Positions 16,729 through 22,872 of a stretch of 64,000 bases of DNA are shown in pieces. Both the position numbers and the translations under genes were made by a program. The notes below the pieces were generated by a model. That model saw only the letters and a program-made list of their open reading frames with translations, did no database searches and had not been told where the DNA came from. How positions within the stretch are numbered: position 1 is the stretch's first letter; each line of letters begins with the position of its first letter. The DNA comes from Streptomyces sp. 2114.4 (GTDB lineage Bacteria > Actinomycetota > Actinomycetes > Streptomycetales > Streptomycetaceae): NCBI RefSeq assembly GCF_900187385.1, contig NZ_FYEY01000001.1:4030001-4094000 (forward strand), written 5' to 3'.

Positions 16729-17946
16729 TCAGGTCACGGCTCGCGCCAGGGCTCGGACGAACCGGGGCACGTCGACCGTGCCCCAGCCGCTGGCCGTGTC
16801 GAAGCCCGGGCGTGCGGTGAACCCGTGAACCTCGGCGTAGGTGTTGGCGCCCTCGGTGACGTCGACGATCCCGGCGGTGGGCCTTGCCGCGCACAGCCGG
16901 TAGAGGGCGGGGTTGATGTCGCCCAGCGCCCCCTGGTGCAGCTGCGCCGCTAGGGCGAGGACACCAGCGAAGAGCGGGGCCGACTGGGAGGTGCCGGCCG
17001 ACCCCTGCATCACGATGTCCGGAACCGAACGGCCGGGGGTCGTGTCACCGGCCGTGGCCGTGCGTTGCCATGCCGGGCGCGCGAACAGTGACGAGTGCCC
17101 GGCCCCCGACTTGGGCCACAGCGTGTCGGGAGAAGTGCGGTGGCCCTGCGGATCGACATGCAGCAAGGACCCGCCGACCGCGGTAACCCGGGGGTCGGAC
17201 GCGGGCCAGGCCACTACGCGCCGGGGGTAATGCCGGTCGGGATGGTCGCGCAGTGGGCCGCTAGCCCCCAGGTCCCCCGAGGAGGCGACCAGGGTCGTGC
17301 CCACCGCGCGTGCCCGGTCGAACGTGGCGCCGTAGGCGAGCACGGACGCGGAGTCGGCGAAGTTCTGCTCGACGGAGCCGAAACTCATGGACACCACGTC
17401 CGCCAGGCGGTGCCGCGTGAGGTGGTCCAGGACCCGCATCATCTCGGGCATGCCGCTCTCGCCCTGCGTCTCGTCCACGGGCGAGGCGGCGACCACGATG
17501 CGAGCCTGCGGGGCCAACGAGTGGACCATGGCGACATCGAGCCGGGTCTCCGAGGCCCAGGCCTGACAGCTCTCCGTGTCGACGCCGGGTGAGGTGCAAG
17601 ACGGCGGCTTTCCCAACGGTTCGACCCGCCGGATGTCGGCGGCAGGCAACCCGTACTGCGCGTCGTAGTCCCTCATGAACCGCTCCAGGCCCGGGTCCCC
17701 GTACGACACGAGCACCGCGACCGTGGTGCCGCGGCCCGTGATCCCTTGCCGCCACAGCTCGGCCACACGGTAGGGCACAGCTATCGAGGGCTCGCGCCCA
17801 CCAACGGCATCGGCGGTCCGCGCGCGGCCGACGGTGTCGGCCGAGGCCGCACCGATGCCCGGAAGGAGCAGGCCCCCCACGACGAGCAGACCACAGATGC
17901 GCCGCCACGTACCGCCGCCGCGCACGGTCCTTCCGCGGAACCCCAT
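16729..17946 (-). CDS. Secreted sedolisin-like serine-carboxyl protease (peptidase S53)
   Basis: 405 residues. Starts with an Arg-rich N-terminus and a hydrophobic stretch ending ASA, a Sec signal peptide (about 1-37). Sedolisin catalytic residues are all in place: Glu133 and Asp137 in SETRLD, Asp225 in SSGDLG, and Ser320 in SAGTSQSAP; the C-terminal region with GDINPALYR and DVTEGAN resembles the family's calcium-binding end. The long propeptide of classical sedolisins is missing, as in many short Streptomyces S53 proteins. It lies next to the lanthipeptide genes on the same strand, 133 bases upstream of the ABC ATPase gene, so it is a plausible leader-removing protease acting outside the cell; this is inference. 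Confidence 0.85.
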   Translation of the reverse strand: MGFRGRTVRGGGTWRRICGLLVVGGLLLPGIGAASADTVGRARTADAVGGREPSIAVPYRVAELWRQGITGRGTTVAVLVSYGDPGLERFMRDYDAQYGLPAADIRRVEPLGKPPSCTSPGVDTESCQAWASETRLDVAMVHSLAPQARIVVAASPVDETQGESGMPEMMRVLDHLTRHRLADVVSMSFGSVEQNFADSASVLAYGATFDRARAVGTTLVASSGDLGASGPLRDHPDRHYPRRVVAWPASDPRVTAVGGSLLHVDPQGHRTSPDTLWPKSGAGHSSLFARPAWQRTATAGDTTPGRSVPDIVMQGSAGTSQSAPLFAGVLALAAQLHQGALGDINPALYRLCAARPTAGIVDVTEGANTYAEVHGFTARPGFDTASGWGTVDVPRFVRALARAVT

Positions 17947-18033
17947 GCCGCTGTCCCCTCACCGGACGTGTCCTGTCACTACAGGATCGATCCGCCGGGC
18001 GGCCCGAGCACGGCTCGGCACCACAATCGTGGG

Positions 18034-18120
18034 TTATCCATGCGGAGTTGAACACCCCCTGCAGCCGATCCCTACGGATGGCACCCGCGGTCCGTGGGTG
18101 CCAAGCGTGCGGTGTTTCAC
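18034..18120 (-). pseudogene. N-terminal stub of an aldo/keto reductase (28 codons)
   Basis: A GTG at 18120 with AAGGAG six bases upstream begins a frame reading MKHRTLGTHGPRVPSVGIGC and then RGCSTPHG before a TAA. This matches the N-terminal strand of aldo/keto reductases (MKYRTLG...GLGCMGMS..G pattern), but the remaining roughly 300 residues of the family are missing; what follows is the upstream region of the S53 gene. The ribosome binding site begins within a few bases of the stop of the upstream MAB_1171c-type gene, so a full reductase gene once completed that operon. It is either a deletion remnant or a retained micro-peptide. Confidence 0.55.
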
Positions 18121-18131
18121 GAAGAACTCCT

Positions 18132-19331
18132 TCAGTGGGAGGGGAGGTTCGAAAAGGCCCGGGCCACGCTCAGCAGCCAGGCCACTTCCGCACCGTAGTC
18201 GCCGCTCCCGCGCACGTACGGCTCCACGGCGGGCAGTCCCTCCCCGGTGCTCAGCCCGGGGCCCGCGTGCCTGGCCCGCAGGGCCTGACGCACCGCTGTG
18301 GCCTGCACCACCGCCTGGAGGGCCGCCCCCGACAGGCCCTCCTGCCGGGCGCTGTGCCGGGCGCGCGCAGTGATCTCCGAATCCATGTAGGGCCGCAGGG
18401 CAAGGAGCCCGTCCTGGATCTCGATGACCTCGCGGTAGAGGCGGTAATCGATGTTCCCGGGCATGGCGCGGAAGAGCGGGGAGGGGTGCTGCGGTTCCAG
18501 GACGACGTGCGGATGCGCCTCGGTAACGGCGCGCCACAGCGCGTGCAGCCGCTGGTAGTGGATGTAGTTGCGCACCTTGCGGTGCCATTCAGAGGCGGCC
18601 GGCCCCCACGAGGGCATGGTCAGTCCCACCGCGAGGAAGGCAATCCCGATGCCGCTGACCAGCGGTGTGAGCAGTTCCCAGCGCCGCGGATCGAGGCCTA
18701 ACTGCACGGCCGGCACTGCGGATGCGCGATGGATGCAGTAGACGAGGTACGCAGCCGCACCGATCCCGGTGGTGTACAGGCCCCGGCGCAGCCACTGACG
18801 CCCCGCCACGCGGCCGAAGCGCCGGCACAGCCGGATGATCTCGACCATCCCAGAGCCGAAGGCGGTCACATACACCAGCAGGTACACGGCGCCGGGCGCC
18901 CGGTGCGCCTGCTGGAGCAGATAGTGGGGGGCCCGCCCGGCACCCGCCGGGTCGTCGACGAACCACATCGTCAGCATGACGGCAGCGCACAGCCCACTGC
19001 TCACCAGCGCCCGGATAGCCTTGCGGCGGGCCACGTCAGGCGGATGCACCCAGTAGGCGATCGCGATGAGGGTGGCCGCGCTGGACGCCACTCCGCCGAA
19101 GAGGTGGATGCCGAGCGCGCCCAGATTGGGAATTCCGGTGCGGGCGTCCACGGCCGCCGACACGGACGGGGTGGACAGCGCGAAGGACACCGCCGTGCAG
19201 GAGAACGCCATGAGCAGGGCCAAGAGCGCCCGATCGTTGCGATGGACGCGGATGTCTCGCACCTTGTAGAGCAGAACCAGCAGGCATATCGCGGTGCAGA
19301 GGGGAAAGACCACACCCTTCACACCGTTCAC
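18132..19331 (-). CDS. MAB_1171c-family multi-span membrane protein (putative transporter)
   Basis: 399 residues. The first about 235 residues hold seven or so hydrophobic segments; the rest is a soluble helical tail with the pattern SEWHRKVRNYIHYQRLHALWRAV common in the MAB_1171c group of Actinobacteria. The function of the group is not established. The gene overlaps the metallopeptidase gene by ATGA, and in Streptomyces this family is repeatedly found beside an ImmA/IrrE-type peptidase and an XRE regulator, as here. Membrane sensor or transporter are both possible. Confidence 0.75.
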   Translation of the reverse strand: MNGVKGVVFPLCTAICLLVLLYKVRDIRVHRNDRALLALLMAFSCTAVSFALSTPSVSAAVDARTGIPNLGALGIHLFGGVASSAATLIAIAYWVHPPDVARRKAIRALVSSGLCAAVMLTMWFVDDPAGAGRAPHYLLQQAHRAPGAVYLLVYVTAFGSGMVEIIRLCRRFGRVAGRQWLRRGLYTTGIGAAAYLVYCIHRASAVPAVQLGLDPRRWELLTPLVSGIGIAFLAVGLTMPSWGPAASEWHRKVRNYIHYQRLHALWRAVTEAHPHVVLEPQHPSPLFRAMPGNIDYRLYREVIEIQDGLLALRPYMDSEITARARHSARQEGLSGAALQAVVQATAVRQALRARHAGPGLSTGEGLPAVEPYVRGSGDYGAEVAWLLSVARAFSNLPSH

Positions 19332-19888
19332 TCCGGCAGCCTCAGTGACTGGTCGATCCGCGCGACGGTGGCGGCGTCACCGGAGGGCACCGCCCATGTG
19401 GATTCCCTCGGAGGGCGGGTGACCCGCTCCAGTATCAGCGAGGCGACGATTTCCGCCGCTTGTTCGTCCTCGGTGGAATAGGCGGACCGGCCCATGACCT
19501 CGATGACGCGCTGGACGTCAAGGTGAGGGAAGAGCAGCGCCATGCCTTCCGGGTCGGGCTTCGACGAGTCGGAGTGGGCGCACAGCACGTGCGCCAACTC
19601 GTGCGCGATGATGTGGTCCTGATGGAACGGCGTGATGTCGGCCTCGACGACGATGATGTCGGCACTGTCCGTCGCCAGCCATATCCCGCACGGCTCGCCT
19701 GCGCCGAGAGCCGCGGGGATCACGTGAATGGGGCGGTTGCGCCGACGGCTCAGCCGGTCGATGAGCGCGGCAACGCTGCTCCCGGTGGGCAGGTCCAGGC
19801 GGTCAAGGAGCTCTTCGGACGCACGGTGCAGCCGCCTGAACCTCCTGCGGTCGGCCCACCAGCGGGACAACAGGGATAAGCCAGACAC
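19328..19888 (-). CDS. ImmA/IrrE-type zinc metallopeptidase
   Basis: 186 residues with the zinc motif HELAH (96-100) following the strand ADIIVVEADI, the layout of the ImmA/IrrE family. Family members cleave XRE-type repressors (ImmA of ICEBs1, IrrE of Deinococcus). Next to it lies an XRE regulator gene, an obvious candidate substrate, and downstream, by a 4-base overlap, the MAB_1171c-type membrane protein. The GTG start at 19888 has no clear ribosome binding site. The combination suggests a signal-responsive proteolytic switch; target and signal are unknown. Confidence 0.8.
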   Translation of the reverse strand: MSGLSLLSRWWADRRRFRRLHRASEELLDRLDLPTGSSVAALIDRLSRRRNRPIHVIPAALGAGEPCGIWLATDSADIIVVEADITPFHQDHIIAHELAHVLCAHSDSSKPDPEGMALLFPHLDVQRVIEVMGRSAYSTEDEQAAEIVASLILERVTRPPRESTWAVPSGDAATVARIDQSLRLPE

Positions 19889-20072
19889 CGTTACAGCCGC
19901 CGACTGCTCTCGCCCGCAGGGAAGTCCCGGCGGGCTCCTCTGTGGAGAGATAGCTCCTGGATCCGCACTTGCGGCATTCGCCCTCCAAGCCCGTGAAAGT
20001 CACTGACTCACAAGTAATTGAGCCCCGGGATCGTAACCGGCGCCAACGGCTCCCGCTCGAAGACGATGACCC

Positions 20073-20126
20073 GAAGTGACCGTCAGCTGTCGTGGATGAT
20101 GGCTGAAGTGACCGTCAACTGTCGTG
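20073..20126. repeat. 22-bp direct repeat, two copies
   Basis: GAAGTGACCGTCAGCTGTCG followed by TG at 20073-20094 recurs at 20105-20126 with a single G-to-A change; the start-to-start distance is 32 bases. The second copy includes the last codons and stop of the XRE gene, the first lies just beyond it. The arrangement looks like a duplication or recombination scar. Confidence 0.7.
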
Positions 20127-20567
20127 CGAGTGCTCCTCGTGGTGTGCCGTCCCCGGGAGCCCCTCCAGTTCGCGGGCGTGTTCGATGATCTCCTTGATGC
20201 TCCGCAGGCTCCTGGGGGAAAGTCCGGCTGCCCGCAGCGCCACATGCTGCACACCGGCGGACCGCAACGCGACCATCAACTCCAGTTCGCCGTCGACCGC
20301 TTGGGTCGTACGGTCATCGAAGAAGTAGGCAGGCGGCACTCCGAAGAACCGCGCGAGCGCCTCGACGTGTTTGAGGGTGGGGTTGTCGCGCTGCCCCTTG
20401 CGGAGCAGCCATATGTAGCTGCCGGAGATGGACACGCTGCCCGAGGAGATGGCACGTGCGACTTCTTCCGTACGGAAAGGGCCACGCCCCACCGGCACGA
20501 CTGTCTCGAAAAGGTGGTTCAACTTGGCGGCGAACGAACGCTCACCGACGTCCTCTACATCAGCCAC
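20115..20567 (-). CDS. XRE-family transcriptional regulator
   Basis: 150 residues. A helix-turn-helix domain spans about 30-85, with ISGSYIWLLRKGQRDNPTLK as the recognition region followed by HVEALARFFGVPPAYFFDD, typical of XRE regulators found in Actinobacteria. The C-terminal third has a short helical segment (LSPRSLRSIKEIIEHARELE) and a His/Glu-rich end. It is transcribed toward the ImmA/IrrE-type gene and divergently from the response regulator at 20,813. A dyad CACACCCGTGTG (20600-20611) in the divergent region may be its operator. Confidence 0.85.
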   Translation of the reverse strand: MADVEDVGERSFAAKLNHLFETVVPVGRGPFRTEEVARAISSGSVSISGSYIWLLRKGQRDNPTLKHVEALARFFGVPPAYFFDDRTTQAVDGELELMVALRSAGVQHVALRAAGLSPRSLRSIKEIIEHARELEGLPGTAHHEEHSHDS

Positions 20568-20642
20568 GTAACGCCTCCGTCCCCCGCTTCAATGTAGTGG
20601 CACACCCGTGTGCACGTCGTTGCGCTGTCTCAATTACATGAG

Positions 20643-20671
20643 TTGACGCGTGTGGACGGGCGGCTTAGCGT
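20643..20671 (+). promoter_or_regulatory. Putative sigma-70-type promoter for the response regulator gene
   Basis: TTGACG (20643-20648), a 17-base spacer, and TAGCGT (20666-20671). Position and strand fit a promoter for the regulator gene starting at 20813, leaving a 5' leader of about 135 bases in which I see no gene. Confidence 0.5.
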
Positions 20672-20812
20672 CCTGCTGATTGCATCAACTCTGTTGCCGC
20701 GCTCGGGAGTCGATCAGTCAACGGTCGACGGGCGTGAGGGCGCGGCAGTGCCCGGCGCGGTCCCTGGCTGTGCATGTGCCTGACTTTCTCTAGTTTGGGG
20801 GGAGAGAATCTC

Positions 20813-21532
20813 ATGAGCATCGCGCAAAGAGCAGCAAGCCGACACGGCGGCGCGGGGTACGAGGCGAGATCCTCATTGCCGACTGCGGCCCGGCTGCCCG
20901 GCAGTGGTCTGGCCGGTACCGAACCGGACACCATCGATGTACTGATCCTCGCCCAAGGGGCCCTCACACGCAGCGGCATCGCTGCCATGGTCTCCTGCCG
21001 GGCGGGCATCCGGGTGCTTGGGGACGGGGAGGACGTCGCCTCCGTTCCGGCCGGCAGGCGGCTGCGCCCCCATGTGGTGGTCCTCTGCCTCGCCGACGGC
21101 AGCAGATCCGCTTTCGAGAAGCTCCGCAACGCGCGTGAGGCCTTCGGCGCGAGCGCAATCCTGCTGGTCATGGGAGCGCTCTCATCAGGCGGCACGCAGC
21201 GCGCCCTGGAGGCCAATGTGGCGGGGGTGATCTCCGACGATGCCTCTGCCGACGAACTCGTCGAGGCGATCAGGCGCCTGAGCCGCGGCCAGCGCATCGT
21301 GGGCGCCGATGTCGCCGTCATGAGCAGCGCCAGGACGGCGAACCCGCTGACCCCGCGGGAGTCGGAGCTCCTCGGTCTGGCGGCCGAGGGCGAGAGCCCC
21401 GAGGAGTCGGCGGGCCACCTGCACCTGTCCGTCGGGACCGTACGCAACCACCTGCTGTCCGCTGTGCAGAAAACCGGCGCCAGGAACCGCCTGGACGCGG
21501 TCCGGATCGCCCGTGCCCGAGGCTGGCTCTGA
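20813..21532 (+). CDS. Atypical response regulator, LuxR/NarL family (RamR-like)
   Basis: 239 residues: a receiver-like domain (about 40-165) and a C-terminal LuxR helix-turn-helix (about 178-235, NPLTPRESELLGLAAEGESP and VGTVRNHLLSAVQK). The phosphorylation pocket is degenerate: the usual paired acidic residues at the end of strand 1 are Ala-Gln (ILAQGAL), and the phospho-acceptor Asp is Cys92 (VVVLCLADG). No histidine kinase gene is near. RamR, the activator of the class III lanthipeptide SapB genes, is likewise an orphan LuxR-type regulator, so this is a good candidate activator of lanKC. Start ATG at 20813 follows GGGGGGAGAG; an in-frame ATG at 20774 lacks a box. Confidence 0.82.
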   Translation: MSIAQRAASRHGGAGYEARSSLPTAARLPGSGLAGTEPDTIDVLILAQGALTRSGIAAMVSCRAGIRVLGDGEDVASVPAGRRLRPHVVVLCLADGSRSAFEKLRNAREAFGASAILLVMGALSSGGTQRALEANVAGVISDDASADELVEAIRRLSRGQRIVGADVAVMSSARTANPLTPRESELLGLAAEGESPEESAGHLHLSVGTVRNHLLSAVQKTGARNRLDAVRIARARGWL

Positions 21533-22025
21533 CTCGCCTCATCCCGGTCTCTTCGAGGCAAGCGAACGCTCCTCTTCCCTACGCTTCTGCAGAGCAGATG
21601 AGTGTGGAAAGCGGTAGCGGTGGATTTTGAACCCACTGGTCCTCACCCTGGCACGTGTCCTGATCCAGGGACCTGGTACCTCGGTTCCGATGACGTTCGT
21701 CAAGCGCCGGGGGCCGTGTCGTGCCCGCCCGAGGTGCTCGGCGATCCCCGGATGCTCCGCGTCCGCTTCCAGGCTGGACAGCGCCGGCGCCCACAGCCAG
21801 GTCTCCGGATCGAAATACGCCCGGTGGATCAGCGCCGCGACCTCGCGGTTCCCCGTCAGCGCCGGCAGCTGGGGCGCGTCCAGTGCTGGATCACGCGGTA
21901 GCGTCCTGCCCGTCTGTGAAAGCCGGTCCACCGGGGGGCGAGATCGTGGGAACCCTTGAGTCTCAAGGGTTCCCACGCCTCAGATGGACCCAGGCACGCC
22001 TTCCAGGGGGCACATGATGGGCACG
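21533..22025. other. Gene-poor segment next to tRNA-Ala (probable island edge)
   Basis: About 490 bases with no gene I can support. A 145-codon frame on the - strand (21539-21976) is open, but it would start inside a perfect hairpin, has no ribosome binding site, and I do not recognise the product. The segment lies between the last accessory gene and tRNA-Ala and is best read as debris of earlier insertions. Confidence 0.4.
21945..21977. repeat. Perfect hairpin, 16-bp arms, 1-base loop
   Basis: CGTGGGAACCCTTGAG, a single T, then its exact reverse complement CTCAAGGGTTCCCACG. Such a long perfect stem with so small a loop is unusual. It could be a bidirectional terminator that insulates the accessory cluster from the tRNA, or an end of a lost mobile element. 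Confidence 0.75.
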
Positions 22026-22027
22026 AA

Positions 22028-22070
22028 AAATGCCCCCTGAAACCGCGTTCTCGCAGTTCAGAGGGCATTT
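22028..22070 (-). terminator. Terminator of tRNA-Ala
   Basis: Read on the - strand, AAATGCCCTCTGAA and TTCAGGGGGCATTT pair across a 15-base loop and are followed by a short T-run (TTTTT). It begins seven bases after the tRNA 3' end. Confidence 0.8.
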
Positions 22071-22076
22071 ACCGAG

Positions 22077-22149
22077 TGGAGCCTAGGGGAGTCGAACCCC
22101 TGACATCTGCCATGCAAAGACAGCGCTCTACCAACTGAGCTAAGGCCCC
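22077..22149 (-). tRNA. tRNA-Ala (anticodon TGC)
   Basis: A 73-base cloverleaf. The 7-bp acceptor GGGGCCT/AGGCTCC contains the G3:U70 pair that marks alanine tRNAs; the D-loop reads AGCTCAGTTGGTAGAGC, the anticodon loop CTTTGCATG with TGC, and the T arm GGGGTTCGACTCCCC. No CCA is encoded. It borders the accessory region on its 3' side, the side at which integrative elements usually insert. Confidence 0.97.
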
Positions 22150-22276
22150 TTCGCGCACCAGGGTACCTGGTGTCCGACCGCTTTCCCGACCGGGTATCGC
22201 CGCACACCGTCGCTCTCCGTAGGATGCTTCGCGAGATTCGCGGCAGCGAAGCGACCGGGGAGACAGGGGAGACGGT

Positions 22277-22825
22277 ATGGACACAGCACAGCAGGAAGCC
22301 ACCGCGCGGGCCCGGGAACTCCAGCGCAGTTGGTACGGGGAGCCGCTGGGAGCGCTGTTCCGTCGTCTCATCGACGATCTCGGCCTCAACCAGGCCCGGC
22401 TCGCCGCGGTGCTCGGCCTGTCGGCACCGATGCTCTCGCAGCTGATGAGCGGGCAGCGCGCGAAGATAGGCAACCCGGCCGTGGTGCAGCGGGTGCAGGC
22501 GCTGCAGGATCTGGCCGGCCAGGTCGCCGACGGCAGCGTCAGCGCCGCCGAGGCCACCGACCGCATGGAAGAGATCAAGAAGACGGCGGGGGGTTCGGTG
22601 CTCAACAACACCGCACAGCAGACGTCGTCGACGGGGGCGACCACGGTCCGGCGCGTGGTGCGGGAGATCCAGTCGCTGCTGCGGTCGGTCTCCGACGCCG
22701 GGGACATCATCGATGCGGCGAACACCCTCGCCCCCGCTCACCCCGAACTGGCAGAGTTCCTCCGGGTCTACGGTGCCGGTCGTACCGCGGACGCGGTCGC
22801 CCACTACGAGGCGCACCAGAGTTAG
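22277..22825 (+). CDS. Helix-turn-helix DNA-binding protein (XRE-like)
   Basis: 182 residues. Residues about 25-70 (LFRRLIDDLGLNQARLAAVL, then GLSAPMLSQLMSGQRAKIGN) form a helix-turn-helix; the rest is helical, with a linker rich in Thr and Ser and a C-terminal region AGDIIDAANTLAPAHPELAEFL. The ATG at 22277 has GGGGAG upstream. The gene is transcribed away from tRNA-Ala and lies 47 bases before the protein kinase gene, so the two probably share a transcript. Target genes unknown. Confidence 0.8.
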   Translation: MDTAQQEATARARELQRSWYGEPLGALFRRLIDDLGLNQARLAAVLGLSAPMLSQLMSGQRAKIGNPAVVQRVQALQDLAGQVADGSVSAAEATDRMEEIKKTAGGSVLNNTAQQTSSTGATTVRRVVREIQSLLRSVSDAGDIIDAANTLAPAHPELAEFLRVYGAGRTADAVAHYEAHQS

Positions 22826-22872
22826 CCACCAGCCACTGGGGACGTTGCGAGTTCAGAAGCGGACGGGGCGCA

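Noticed and set aside
19803..20003. 66-codon frame with ECRKCG (Cys-x2-Cys) on the - strand
   Set aside because: No ribosome binding site, overlaps the ImmA-type gene by 86 bases in another frame, and the second metal-ligand pair is missing; not enough to call a gene.
21539..21976. 145-codon frame next to tRNA-Ala
   Set aside because: Starts inside the perfect hairpin, no ribosome binding site, product not recognised; kept only as a gene-poor segment.
22077..22149. Second tRNA-Ala 3'-end copy as an attachment site at the left island edge
   Set aside because: I looked for the terminal bases CTAGGCTCC and their complement in the first 22 kb and saw no other copy.
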